Shown in pieces: positions 25,937-34,792 of a stretch of DNA of 49,888 nt. The notes below the pieces were generated by a model, which saw only the letters and a list, made by a program, of their open reading frames with translations, ran no database searches and was not told the DNA's origin. The stretch lies in NCBI GenBank assembly GCA_009778475.1, contig WRJS01000014.1:1-49888 (forward strand). Direction: 5' to 3'. Each line of letters starts with the position of its first letter. Position 1 is the stretch's first letter. The DNA comes from Kiritimatiellota bacterium (GTDB taxonomy: Bacteria; Verrucomicrobiota; Kiritimatiellia; RFP12; UBA1067). The translations under genes were made by a program, and so were the position numbers.

Positions 25937-28018
25937 ATGAGAAAACACTGTTTCATTTTATTGACCGGCATTGCCATGGGCGCACGTGCCCAGGAGGGCG
26001 CGGCGGACACGAACCTGCCGCCGATCGTGGTGACGGCGACGGCCATCTCGAAGTATCGCGTGGAGGAGACGGAGGGGGCGCGGATCCCGTTCAAGGCGGA
26101 GGAGTCGCCGCAGGTCGTGGACGTGCTGACGGAGGATTTCATCCGCGACCGCAACCCGGCGGACCTGGACAACCTGCTCCTGCTCCAGCCGGGCGTTTAC
26201 ACGGGCGGCAAGACGCTGCTCTCGCGCACGGCGGGGCAATACACCCTGCGCGGGCTGTCGGGCAGCCAGGTGCTGCTGAACGGTACGGTGCCGTTGTCGG
26301 CGGGCATGGGGACGTTCATGGACCCCGCGCTGATCGACCATGTGGAGATCCTCAAGGGCCCCGTGGGCGCGGTCTATGGCGGGCAGGGCGGCACGCTGGG
26401 GGCTTACGGCGCGGGCGGCTCGATCGTGGTCTATCAGAAGCGTGCGCGGGCCGACGAGACGTTCGGCAGCGCGGAGCTCAGGTCGTCGTTCTCGGAGGGC
26501 GGCGGTCAGCGCTACCGTCTGCTGGGCGACGTGAACGGCGCGGTGGCGGGTGACTCATTATGGGCGCGTCTGCCGCTGGGTATCGACATCAGCCGGCCGT
26601 TCTGGATGCAGCGCGGCTACGACTGGGGGCAGAGCTACACGCTCGCGCCGTCCATCCGCTGGGAGACCAAGGACTGGCTGCGCATGGGCGTGGATTCGAG
26701 CATCAGCCACATTGACCGGCCGGGCTATCAGGGCATCTCGATCTACAAGGGCAAGCCGCGCAAGGACAACGTCATCTGGAACGACTGGGACACCAACCAC
26801 GCGCTGCCCGGCATGAGGGACAACTACCTCGCCCTCACGATCATGCCGTGGGTCGAGGCGGACGTGACCGAGTCGCTGACCCTGCGCACGGGCGGCGGCA
26901 TGGCGTGGAACTTCATCGACTACGACCACCTCGGGCCCTCCAGCGGCATCCCGACCGCGCGCACGCCGTATGAGGCCAGCACGGGCGACACCACCGCGCG
27001 CGCCTACAACGCCTACCTCCACGCGACCTACAAGCTGGAGACCGGCCCCGTCACGCAGACCATCGTCAGCGGCGTGGACTGGACGCTCCAGGGGCAGCGC
27101 GGCAAAAGCTCGTTCCAGGCCGTCGCCGCGCCCAGCTACATCGACCGCAGCACGCTCGCGAAAACCGAGACCGAGGTCCAGCGGATGGGCGTCTTCCTGA
27201 ACGACGCCCTCGAGTGGGGCGACCTCCGCGCCATGGTCGGCATCCGCTACGGCGGCTACCTCAGCAACGAGGGCAACACGGCCGGAACCTGGTCCCCCCG
27301 CGCGGGCGTCTCCTACCTCGTCACGCCGTGGCTCATCCCCTTCGCCAACGTGATGTGGAGTTCCTCGCCCAACTTCGGCAGCCTCGGCGAGGACGGCCGC
27401 GAGCTCACCGACTGCTGGACCGCCACCCAGTACGAGGCCGGTCTGCGCGTCGCGCCCGTCAACGACTTCTGGCTCACCGCCTCCGCCTTCCGCATCGAGC
27501 AGGACAAGACGCCGCTCAGCACCTCCGGCAGCCCCAACGGTCCCTTCGTCTCCGACGGCGAGACCGTCTCGCAAGGCATCGAGCTCTCCGCCGTCGGCAA
27601 CATCCGGCGCAACTGGTCCGTCTATGCCGCCTACACCCTCATCGACTTCGAGGACAAGAACAGCGACCAGAAATACGACCGCTTCTCGCCCCACGCCGCC
27701 TCCTTCTACACCACCTACAAGCTCGAGGACACATTCCTGAGCGGCACGGTGCTCGGCTTCGGCTGCCGCTACCGCGACGGCTCCGACCAGACCCTGCGCG
27801 GGATGTACCAAGGCCCCGACTACCGCATCCGCGCGTTCACCGTCTTCGACGCATCCGTCGAGTGGCCGCTGCCCAAGTCCTGGCACCTCGGCGACGCCTC
27901 CCTCTCCTTCGCCGTCAAGAACATCCTCGACCAAGGCTACATCGAGTCCGCCCGCAACATGCAATGCTTCGTCGGCGACCCCCGCACATTCGAGCTCGCC
28001 CTGCGCTTCAAGTTCTAA
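25937..28018 (+). CDS. TonB-dependent outer-membrane receptor
   Basis: 693 residues. Signal peptide (MRKHCFILLTGIAMGARA), TonB-box-like PPIVVTATA at about 28-36, plug domain (SPQVVDVLTEDFIRDRNPADLDNLL, TLRGLSGSQVLLNG, DHVEILKGPVGAVYGG), then a 22-strand barrel ending in the outer-membrane terminal pattern FELALRFKF. The closest known type is the ferric-siderophore receptor group (FhuA-like), judged from the plug and the size. No TonB, ExbBD or ABC importer is next to it, so the ligand cannot be stated. The upstream ATG at 25921 is out of frame. Confidence 0.9.
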   Translation: MRKHCFILLTGIAMGARAQEGAADTNLPPIVVTATAISKYRVEETEGARIPFKAEESPQVVDVLTEDFIRDRNPADLDNLLLLQPGVYTGGKTLLSRTAGQYTLRGLSGSQVLLNGTVPLSAGMGTFMDPALIDHVEILKGPVGAVYGGQGGTLGAYGAGGSIVVYQKRARADETFGSAELRSSFSEGGGQRYRLLGDVNGAVAGDSLWARLPLGIDISRPFWMQRGYDWGQSYTLAPSIRWETKDWLRMGVDSSISHIDRPGYQGISIYKGKPRKDNVIWNDWDTNHALPGMRDNYLALTIMPWVEADVTESLTLRTGGGMAWNFIDYDHLGPSSGIPTARTPYEASTGDTTARAYNAYLHATYKLETGPVTQTIVSGVDWTLQGQRGKSSFQAVAAPSYIDRSTLAKTETEVQRMGVFLNDALEWGDLRAMVGIRYGGYLSNEGNTAGTWSPRAGVSYLVTPWLIPFANVMWSSSPNFGSLGEDGRELTDCWTATQYEAGLRVAPVNDFWLTASAFRIEQDKTPLSTSGSPNGPFVSDGETVSQGIELSAVGNIRRNWSVYAAYTLIDFEDKNSDQKYDRFSPHAASFYTTYKLEDTFLSGTVLGFGCRYRDGSDQTLRGMYQGPDYRIRAFTVFDASVEWPLPKSWHLGDASLSFAVKNILDQGYIESARNMQCFVGDPRTFELALRFKF

Positions 28019-28102
28019 AAAGCGGGTTCAGGAGGGCATCCTGTCCGACACAGGCGAGTGCCCATGAAAAATATGCAAGGGTGTGGCGCGGCAAGCAGGG
28101 CG

Positions 28103-28166
28103 CTAGTGTCCTGTAAAACACAGATTTCACGATGGAGGGCGAGCGTCCTCGCGAGCCGTTAGACGC
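28103..28166 (+). repeat. Repeat: CTAGTGTCCTGTAAAACACA followed by a TGGAGGGCGAGCG palindrome half
   Basis: The first 20 bases recur at 34764, 42186 and 49841. The following stretch (GATTTCACGA, then TGGAGGGCGAGCGTCCTCGC to GTTAGACGC) is identical to the right side of the element at the window end, and its reverse complement matches 49803-49836 exactly over 34 bases. It ends two bases before the exosortase stop. Confidence 0.85.
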
Positions 28167-28167
28167 A

Positions 28168-29190
28168 TTAGCGGAGTAATGCGAACGTGAACACCGCCAG
28201 CGCGGCCGTCAGGCCGACAATGAGAAACGCATGGTTAAGGCTGGCGGTCCCGGCGGGCGCGCCCTGTGCGGGCTGCCGTTCAGGGAACAGGCGTTCCGTC
28301 CAAGCCCATGCGCCACGTCTGCTGAAAAACCTCGCAAGCGCGACGATCACCAGTATGCTGGGCAAGAAAAGCATAGCCCCTGAATAGTCGTGGAAATACC
28401 CCATCGCGAATTGACGCCCGCAGAAGCGCGCGACAATCATGACCGAGACGATGCGCAGAATGTTACAGGTGATTCCAATCGGGACGGAACAGGCGATGAG
28501 CGCCCAGCGCTGAAGCCTGTCCTTCTGGAAGAAATGCGCGAATGTCGTGCTGAACGCCACCAGCGACAATGTGATGCGTGCGCCGCTGCACGGGGGGGCA
28601 ACGGTGAGCGTGAACGGCGTGTCTGACGCCCGCAGGAGCAGATCCGTCCCCGAGCGCACGAGTCCCTCCACGCTGAGACTATTGAAGATGCCCGCCGCCG
28701 CCGCCGCCGAGAATGTCCGCAACTGGAGCATGAAAACGTCCAGATAGACACCGATCGGGACAGTAAACAGGAAGAGCCACGCGGGGAACAGCATCAGCCG
28801 CCCGACACCCTCACCCCAGTACGCATACGGGACCGCCCATGTCAGCCCGATCAGGGAAAGCTGGCGGATACGCTCATGCCCCCCGTTTGCGCCGACCCAC
28901 GCCATCGCGAGAAAAAGGACAACCCAGCCGAAGCCGCGCCACGACGGCATCCCCGCCGCCGGCCGGAAATTCCTGCGGCTCTGATAAATGGCAAAAAAGC
29001 TGACGAGCGGGGTCCACGCGAACACCGTATCTTCAAGAGGGTCAATGAAACGCGCCACAGCCCACGCGAACACCCCCCGATAGTGGCACCACCCTGCCAC
29101 GGCAAGGACTGCCAGCAGGGACCAGCGCACGACCACAAAAAGAGCGTTGGACGCCGCCTCGGCCCCCTCCCTTTTCCTTTTTTTCTTCAA
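28168..29190 (-). CDS. Exosortase / archaeosortase-family membrane protease
   Basis: 340 residues with about eight membrane helices. The catalytic triad is visible: Cys in VAPPCSGARITLSLVAFS, Arg in CNILRIVSVM, His in YFHDYSGAML. Exosortases cut and sort proteins with a C-terminal PEP-CTERM-like anchor in the cell envelope, often with exopolysaccharide genes. No such substrate is encoded in this window. The start is the TTG at 29190, six bases after AGGA; no in-frame ATG precedes the first helix. Only 13 bp separate it from yebC, and the stop lies next to a dispersed repeat. Confidence 0.87.
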   Translation of the reverse strand: MKKKRKREGAEAASNALFVVVRWSLLAVLAVAGWCHYRGVFAWAVARFIDPLEDTVFAWTPLVSFFAIYQSRRNFRPAAGMPSWRGFGWVVLFLAMAWVGANGGHERIRQLSLIGLTWAVPYAYWGEGVGRLMLFPAWLFLFTVPIGVYLDVFMLQLRTFSAAAAAGIFNSLSVEGLVRSGTDLLLRASDTPFTLTVAPPCSGARITLSLVAFSTTFAHFFQKDRLQRWALIACSVPIGITCNILRIVSVMIVARFCGRQFAMGYFHDYSGAMLFLPSILVIVALARFFSRRGAWAWTERLFPERQPAQGAPAGTASLNHAFLIVGLTAALAVFTFALLR

Positions 29191-29203
29191 GGCAATCCTG
29201 GCG

Positions 29204-29965
29204 CTACTCGTGCGCCTGTTCGGCGATGGCGTCGTCCACCGACATATTGGTGTACACGTCCTGCACGTCGTCGTGGTCTTCGAGCATGGAGACGAATTTG
29301 TTGACGGCCTTGGCCACGGAGAGGTCCGAGACCGGCACCAGCTGCACAGCCACCAGGCCGACCTGCGAGTTCTCCTGGTCGAACGCGATGCTGGCCGCCT
29401 CCAGCGCGGCGCAGACTTCCGCGAACGCGCTCGGCTGGGTCGTGACGGTGAAGCCGCCCTCCTCCGTAATCATGTCGTCCGCGCCCGCGCCCAGCACGAC
29501 CTCCATCAGCCCGTCCTCGGTCAGGCCGTCGGTCGCGGGGACCATGATGGTGCCCTTGCGCTCGAAGCCGCGCGAGACCGCGCCCAGGCCCGCGAAGTCG
29601 GAGTTGTTCTTCTTGAAGATGTTGCGCACCTCGGCCGCGGCGCGGTTCTTGTTGTCCGTCAGCACTTTCACGACGAGGCCCACGCCGCCCTGCGCGTAAC
29701 CCTCGTAGGTGATTTCCTCAAGGATGTCCGCCGCCAGCTCGCCCGTGCCCTTTTTGATGGCGCGGTCGATGTTGTCGTTCGGCATGTTCACGGATTTCGC
29801 TTTCGCCATGAGCGTGCGCAACGTCGGGTTGTTCCCGGGGTCGCCGCCGCCGGCTTTCGCCACGATCGTCATCTCCTTGGCGATTTTCGAGAACACCTTG
29901 CCGCGCTTGGCATCCGCCGCGCCCTTCTTGTGTTTAATGGTTGCCCACTTGCTATGACCGCTCAT
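29204..29965 (-). CDS. yebC: YebC/PmpR family DNA-binding/translation factor
   Basis: 253 residues beginning MSGHSKWATIKHKKGAAD, the universal start of the family, with KRGKVFSKIAKEM, YEGYAQGG and the C-terminal acidic domain. Family members act as transcription regulators or, as recently shown for some, help ribosomes through difficult sequences. GAGGG precedes the ATG at 29965; an upstream in-frame start at 29989 is not needed. It is the middle gene of a minus-strand group: radical SAM, yebC, exosortase. In many bacteria yebC is next to ruvC; not here. Confidence 0.93.
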   Translation of the reverse strand: MSGHSKWATIKHKKGAADAKRGKVFSKIAKEMTIVAKAGGGDPGNNPTLRTLMAKAKSVNMPNDNIDRAIKKGTGELAADILEEITYEGYAQGGVGLVVKVLTDNKNRAAAEVRNIFKKNNSDFAGLGAVSRGFERKGTIMVPATDGLTEDGLMEVVLGAGADDMITEEGGFTVTTQPSAFAEVCAALEAASIAFDQENSQVGLVAVQLVPVSDLSVAKAVNKFVSMLEDHDDVQDVYTNMSVDDAIAEQAHE

Positions 29966-30007
29966 CGTATCCCTCTTCGTTTCGCGCACCTTGCGGTGCG
30001 GCTGTTC

Positions 30008-30928
30008 TTACACTCCCACCGCGCCTTCGCCGGCCTGCATGGTCTGCCCCAGCAGGCCGTCCGGCGCGTCGCCTTCAAAATCCTGTATCCATCCGTTTTC
30101 GAACCCAAGCTCCTCGGCCGCGCCCGTCAGCCGCGCGTACTCGTCCGCGCGGATCCTGCGGCGCCACCCGTCCATCTCCAGCGCGCGGTGCACCGGCGTG
30201 TACTGCGCCATCACGCTGACATGCACGCCCGTGCCGATCTCCGCCGCCAGCCACGCGAGGTTCGCGACCGCCTCATCCACGCGCCCCGGCAACGCCAGTA
30301 TGCGGCAGATCACGCCGCGCACCGCGATGCCCTCCGCGTCCGTCTGCAACGCGCCCAAGCGGTTCCAGAACCACGTGAGCGTCTGCCGCGACGCCTCGAC
30401 ATAATCCCTCGCGCCGGAGCCCTCCGCGGCCGTCTCCGGCGATGCGTAGCGCAGGTCCACCAGCGCCACGTCGATCAGGTCCGCGAACGCATCCAAAACC
30501 TTCGGCGACTCAAAACCCGATGTATTATACACAAACGGTAGGGCGTTGCCAACCTGAATCAGCGGCCCGGCCGCTTCTTTTATTTGCGGTAGCCAAGGGG
30601 TCGGCGACACGAGGTTCCAGTTGTGGCAGCCCTTCTTGGCAAGCCCCCGGAAAATCTCGCGCAGGCCCTCGGCGGTGAGATCCTCGCCCAGCCCACCCTG
30701 GCTCCACGGGTGGTTCTGGCAATACACGCACCGCATCGTGCAATGCGAGAAGAAGACCGTCCCCGACCCGCGCGTGCCGCTGACCGGCGGCTCCTCGCCG
30801 AAGTGCGGCCCGTAGCGGAACACGCGCGGCGCGGCGCCCGCCCCGCAATACCCCGTCTGCCCGGCAGCGCGGTCCGTCCCGCACCGCCTCGGGCAGAGTT
30901 CGCACGCGCTCAAAAACTTTTCGCTCAT
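30008..30928 (-). CDS. Radical SAM protein, PflA/PflX-like (COG1313)
   Basis: 306 residues. Radical-SAM cluster motif CTMRCVYCQN with Cys63, Cys67 and Cys70. The N-terminus carries four more cysteines in CELCPRRC and GYCG (Cys9, 12, 16, 28), a zinc or Fe-S site typical of the PflX/COG1313 group. The SHCTMRCVYCQNHPWSQGG segment, followed by NWNLVSPTPWLPQI and LVDLRYAS, matches that family of putative glycyl-radical-activating or AmmeMemoRadiSam-like enzymes of unknown substrate. No glycyl-radical enzyme is adjacent. The ATG at 30928 has no clear ribosome site; GTG at 30934 is an alternative. It is followed by yebC after 42 bp. Confidence 0.83.
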   Translation of the reverse strand: MSEKFLSACELCPRRCGTDRAAGQTGYCGAGAAPRVFRYGPHFGEEPPVSGTRGSGTVFFSHCTMRCVYCQNHPWSQGGLGEDLTAEGLREIFRGLAKKGCHNWNLVSPTPWLPQIKEAAGPLIQVGNALPFVYNTSGFESPKVLDAFADLIDVALVDLRYASPETAAEGSGARDYVEASRQTLTWFWNRLGALQTDAEGIAVRGVICRILALPGRVDEAVANLAWLAAEIGTGVHVSVMAQYTPVHRALEMDGWRRRIRADEYARLTGAAEELGFENGWIQDFEGDAPDGLLGQTMQAGEGAVGV

Positions 30929-31012
30929 TTGCACGGGAATAATGATAGGCGGTTTTTGAGGGGAAGGCAAGCTTTTCGGGATGGGCGGCGCCCCGCGGAA
31001 CGTTCTGAAAAC

Positions 31013-32809
31013 CTACTTCATTCCGTCGCGGATGCGCGTCATGCGCGCGAGGCTGTCCAGCATCCCGCCCTCGCGGTTGCGCAAGCGCCAGATGTCCGGG
31101 AACCTCTCAATGAGGGCATCCATCGCGATCCGCAGGTCACGCAGGAGATCGGGGTCGCATCGTGTCTCATCGCCGAGTAGCAGCAACCCCTTCGCGATAG
31201 CCGTGTGCATCATGGAAAAGGCATACTGCGTTTCCAGCTCGAGGATGGATCCGGTGCCGGGGATGGACTCTTCGATATACGCAAGGACTTTTAACGAGTC
31301 TTCTAAGGCTTCGACGGTGACCCCTTGCGCGACGGGGCGCGTCATGGGCTTGGTGAAGATGTGGTAGAGTTCCGTGCTGTTGGCGTGGAGGGCGCCGGTG
31401 AGGAGGTACATCTTTCCGAGGGCGGAGATTTCCGCGCCCATGCCGCCGGTGAGGTGGATGTCCGATATCTCGTGCCACGGCGCGGCGCGGTTGGTTTCAA
31501 GGCACCAGCTGAGCCCCGCCGCGACGGTGAAGCCGGGGAAGCTCAGCCCCAGCGGGTGCCAGTGGCCGCCGTCGCCCCAGTCGCAGACGAGCAGACCGGC
31601 GGCGCGGTGCTTCAGGCCGTTCTCGGCGGCGGAGAGGATGTTGGCGAACATATTGCCGGTGCGGCCGCCGAGGCTGTTCCAGGAGGAGGTTCCGGGGCAG
31701 ACCCAGAAGGGGATGCCGGCGGCGGCGAAGCGCGCGCCGTGCGCATCGAAGGGGTGGTCGGCCTCGTAGCCCCACTCCAGCGCGAGCGCGTCCTTCGGGA
31801 CCTCGGGGATGAGCTCGGGGTGGTTGTTGATGATGTCGCCCCAGAACGCCATGCGGAAACCGCGCGCGGCGGTCATCTCGTGCAGGCGCAGGAGGAAGTC
31901 GAGATAGACGCGGCCTTCGCCCTTCTGCTCGATGGCCTCGCGGGAGCGCCCGTTGCCGCGCAGGTCGAAGGGTTCGTCACACCCGACGTTGAAGAGGCGC
32001 GAGGTGAAGTTCGGGAGCAGCTCGTCGTAGAGGCCGTTGAGGAAATCAAACGTGCGCGGGTCGGTGGGGCAGAGGGTGGTGGGCCGTTCCCAGACGCCGC
32101 CCCACGGGAGGGGCGCGCCGCCCTGCGGGAGCTCGGCGAGGTGGGCGTACTGCGGCAGTTTCAGCCAGCGTTCCATGTGGCCGAGGGAGTTCTGGTTCGG
32201 GGCGAGCTCGATGCAGCGTTCGGCGCAGTGGGCGTCGAGGGCGCGAACCTCCGCCGGGGTGAGCGGCGAGGCGTCCTTCCAGACGTCGCTGTGCTTGGCG
32301 TAGGCGAACGTGTGCTCGGTGTAGAGTTGGAGGTGGTTGAACTTCATCTCCGCGAGGCGGTCGATGAGCCACAGGAGGGTCTCCATGGTGGGGACTTTGT
32401 CGCGGCTGATGTCGAGCATCACGCCGCGCGTGGGGAAGTCCGGCCAGTCCTCGATGTCGCAGCAGGGGAGCGCGCCGCCCTCAGAGGCCGTGACGATCCG
32501 CACGAGGGTCACGGCGGCGTAGAACAGGCCGGCACTGTCGTGGGCCTGCGCGACGATGCCGCCTGGGGCGATTCTCATGCGGTAGGACTGCTCGGGGGCG
32601 GAGCAATCCGCAATGCGGAAGTAAACAGGGCCGGGGGCGGCAGAGCGGCGGATCGTGGCGCGGAGGGACTTCTCCAGATACCTGCTCGCCGGAACGGTCA
32701 TGGCGTAGTCCCCTGCGACGAGGATTTCAGGGCGCTCCGCCAGGGTATATTGGCCGGGACGCTGCGTGACTCGCCGCGGGACTGGGAAGGTGTCCGGGAA
32801 AGGGCGCAT
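31013..32809 (-). CDS. Beta-N-acetylhexosaminidase, glycoside hydrolase family 20
   Basis: 598 residues. A GH20 N-terminal domain (residues 1-120) is followed by the TIM barrel from DWPDFPTRGVMLDISRDKVP. The catalytic Asp278-Glu279 pair is in FNVGCDEPFDLRG, where many members have H.GGDE; the surrounding order fits the family. Other barrel motifs are NHLQLYTEHTFAY, NQNSLGHMERWL and FWGDIINNHPEL. There is no signal peptide, so the enzyme should be cytoplasmic and act on imported amino-sugar oligosaccharides. It starts two bases after the stop of the RodZ-like gene and is probably co-transcribed with it. Confidence 0.85.
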   Translation of the reverse strand: MRPFPDTFPVPRRVTQRPGQYTLAERPEILVAGDYAMTVPASRYLEKSLRATIRRSAAPGPVYFRIADCSAPEQSYRMRIAPGGIVAQAHDSAGLFYAAVTLVRIVTASEGGALPCCDIEDWPDFPTRGVMLDISRDKVPTMETLLWLIDRLAEMKFNHLQLYTEHTFAYAKHSDVWKDASPLTPAEVRALDAHCAERCIELAPNQNSLGHMERWLKLPQYAHLAELPQGGAPLPWGGVWERPTTLCPTDPRTFDFLNGLYDELLPNFTSRLFNVGCDEPFDLRGNGRSREAIEQKGEGRVYLDFLLRLHEMTAARGFRMAFWGDIINNHPELIPEVPKDALALEWGYEADHPFDAHGARFAAAGIPFWVCPGTSSWNSLGGRTGNMFANILSAAENGLKHRAAGLLVCDWGDGGHWHPLGLSFPGFTVAAGLSWCLETNRAAPWHEISDIHLTGGMGAEISALGKMYLLTGALHANSTELYHIFTKPMTRPVAQGVTVEALEDSLKVLAYIEESIPGTGSILELETQYAFSMMHTAIAKGLLLLGDETRCDPDLLRDLRIAMDALIERFPDIWRLRNREGGMLDSLARMTRIRDGMK

Positions 32810-32811
32810 GG

Positions 32812-33765
32812 TCAGTCCACGTACAGATCCGGGAGGGGGGCGACGGTCTCGAAGATTTTAGGTGCCTGGCCCGTGGCGGGCTTCGAGCCGGTCATGGTGA
32901 ACAGCAGGCCGATCCCCGCCACCATGCAGACGAGCAGGACGACGCCCCCGATGATGAACACGGTCCGGTGCTGCTTGAACATCGTGTCGGGGAGCGAGTC
33001 GCCGAGCGCGGTCGCTTTCAGGTGGTTGATGCCCTCCATGAACTTCCTCATGCGGTCGTGGCGGCGCTGGGAGGCGACGGCGTTTTTCTCTTCGACCTCC
33101 GGGACGGGCCGTTGACTCTGGTGCTTGTCCATGTCGAAGATGCGCCCCTGCGGCCGCCTCTCCGTTTTCCGGCGCGGCACAGGCTCGGCCGCGTCCGCCT
33201 GTGACGCGTCAGCGGCGGCCTGCGGCCTGAACAGGTCGGGCTCGCCGGAGGGATCTGCGAACGGCTCTTCCGGCTCCAGCACAAGCACGGGCTTGGGGCG
33301 CGCAGTGTCGTCGCGCACGTCCTGCGCGGCGACGGGCGCGTCGTCAAGGGGCGCGGGTTCCGCGAACGCCTCTTCCGCATCCGGCGCGGCGCTCTCGATG
33401 GCGCGGACGGACGGGCGGGCGGGCGCCTCGGGGCGTTGCGCGGCGTCCGAGACCGTGCGCGTGAGCGGCGCGTCCGGCGCGGGCGCCTCGGCAGTGTCCT
33501 CGAACGCGCGTTTGCCGACGACCGGCGGGCGCTTGCCCGTGTACAGGTCCATGAACTCGCGGATGAGCGGGCCGGGGTCCAGCTCGAGAAATTCCGCGTA
33601 GAGCTTGATGAAGCCCCGGCCGTAGATGGGCGCGGCGATGCGGTGGCAGTCCTCGCGCTCCAGATCCTCGATGACCTGCACCTTCATGTGCGTACTCTCC
33701 GCGACGGCCGAGAGGCTCAGCCCCTTCTGTTCGCGCGCTGTTTTCAATATCTCGCCAAAAGCCAT
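32812..33765 (-). CDS. RodZ-like helix-turn-helix membrane protein
   Basis: 317 residues. N-terminal RodZ-type helix-turn-helix (GEILKTAREQKGLSLSAVAE, LEREDCHRI, YGRGFIKLYAEFLELDP), a long Ala/Pro/Glu-rich disordered linker (about 85-235), and one membrane helix near 270-290 (VFIIGGVVLLVCMVAGIGLL) with only about 25 residues beyond it. In RodZ the cytoplasmic HTH binds MreB and the periplasmic part is larger, so this is a shortened relative. GAGGG lies just before the ATG. It leads the GH20 gene. Confidence 0.8.
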   Translation of the reverse strand: MAFGEILKTAREQKGLSLSAVAESTHMKVQVIEDLEREDCHRIAAPIYGRGFIKLYAEFLELDPGPLIREFMDLYTGKRPPVVGKRAFEDTAEAPAPDAPLTRTVSDAAQRPEAPARPSVRAIESAAPDAEEAFAEPAPLDDAPVAAQDVRDDTARPKPVLVLEPEEPFADPSGEPDLFRPQAAADASQADAAEPVPRRKTERRPQGRIFDMDKHQSQRPVPEVEEKNAVASQRRHDRMRKFMEGINHLKATALGDSLPDTMFKQHRTVFIIGGVVLLVCMVAGIGLLFTMTGSKPATGQAPKIFETVAPLPDLYVD

Positions 33766-33854
33766 GGTATCCCTCCTGAAAGCGCAAAAGTATAGCGGAA
33801 GTCAAAACGAAAATCAATCCCCATCCGGCGGCTTATAAGATATTCCAATTCCTC

Positions 33855-33884
33855 TTGAAAAGCATACGCCCTTTAGGATATGAT
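33855..33884 (+). promoter_or_regulatory. Sigma-70-type promoter of the SDR gene
   Basis: TTGAAA, 18-base spacer, TATGAT, 25 bases before the ATG at 33910, with CAGGAGGG as ribosome site. Confidence 0.6.
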
Positions 33885-33909
33885 ATGACTTTTCAAACAG
33901 GAGGGTGTC

Positions 33910-34767
33910 ATGTCTGTTCCATTTAAAGTTGATTTGAGTAATCGTGTGGCGGTGGTCACGGGCGGCGGCGGCGTGCTGTGCGGCGCGTTCGCGAAGGCGC
34001 TGGCGGAGTGCGGCGCGGCGGTGGCGGTGGCGGACCTCAAGCTCGAGGCCGCGCAGCGGGTGGTGGACGAGATCGCCGCCAGCGGCGGCAAGGCGCTGGC
34101 GGTCGCGTGTAACGTGCTGGACAAGGCGAGCCTCGAAAGCGCGAACGCCGAAATCGAGGCGGCGCTCGGGCCGGTCTCGATCCTCATCAACGGCGCGGGC
34201 GGCAACCACCCCAAGGGCACCACCGCCATGGAGTACCTCAACCCCGACGACCTGCTCAACGAGGCCCGCGACTTCGTGACGTTCTACGACCTCGACCCGA
34301 AGGGCATCGAGTTCGTGTTCAACCTCAACTTCATCGGCACCCTGCTGCCGACGCAGGCCTTCACGCGGCAGATGGCGCGGAACCGCGCGGGCGTCATCAT
34401 CAACGTCTCGTCGATGAACGCCTTCCGACCGCTCACGAAGATCCCGGCCTACAGCGCGGCCAAGGCCGCGGTGAGCAACTTCACCCAATGGATGGCGGTG
34501 CACCTGTCCAAGGCCGGCATCCGCGTGAACGCCATCGCGCCGGGCTTCTTCCTGACCGACCAGAACCGCGCCCTGCTGACCAACCCCGACGGCTCGCTCA
34601 CGCCGCGCTCGGACAAGATTCTCGCGCATACGCCCATGGGCAAGTTCGGCGAGCCGGGCGACCTGCTCGGCGCGTTGCTCTGGCTCGTCTCCGACAAGGC
34701 CGCCGGGTTCGTCACCGGCGTCGTCGTCCCCGTTGACGGCGGCTTCGCCGCCTACAGCGGGGTCTAG
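33910..34767 (+). CDS. Short-chain dehydrogenase, D-mannonate oxidoreductase-like
   Basis: 285 residues. NAD-binding TGGGGVLCGAFAKAL, acidic VADLK after strand 2, ILINGAGGNHP, catalytic Ser in INVSSMNAF and Tyr/Lys in YSAAK. The inserted segment around FVTFYDLDPKGIEFVFNLNF and the length fit the SDR group annotated as mannonate oxidoreductase (fructuronate reductase) in hexuronate catabolism rather than plain 250-residue SDRs. It reads alone from its own promoter. Its TAG stop is the second to fourth base of the repeat CTAGCGTCCTGTAAAACACA. Confidence 0.82.
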   Translation: MSVPFKVDLSNRVAVVTGGGGVLCGAFAKALAECGAAVAVADLKLEAAQRVVDEIAASGGKALAVACNVLDKASLESANAEIEAALGPVSILINGAGGNHPKGTTAMEYLNPDDLLNEARDFVTFYDLDPKGIEFVFNLNFIGTLLPTQAFTRQMARNRAGVIINVSSMNAFRPLTKIPAYSAAKAAVSNFTQWMAVHLSKAGIRVNAIAPGFFLTDQNRALLTNPDGSLTPRSDKILAHTPMGKFGEPGDLLGALLWLVSDKAAGFVTGVVVPVDGGFAAYSGV

Positions 34768-34783
34768 CGTCCTGTAAAACACA
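34764..34783 (+). repeat. CTAGYGTCCTGTAAAACACA repeat, copy supplying the SDR stop codon
   Basis: One base (T to C) differs from the copies at 28103, 42186 and 49841. The SDR stop codon TAG lies inside it, so the repeat may have entered at the end of that gene. Confidence 0.75.
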
Positions 34784-34792
34784 GATGCATTT

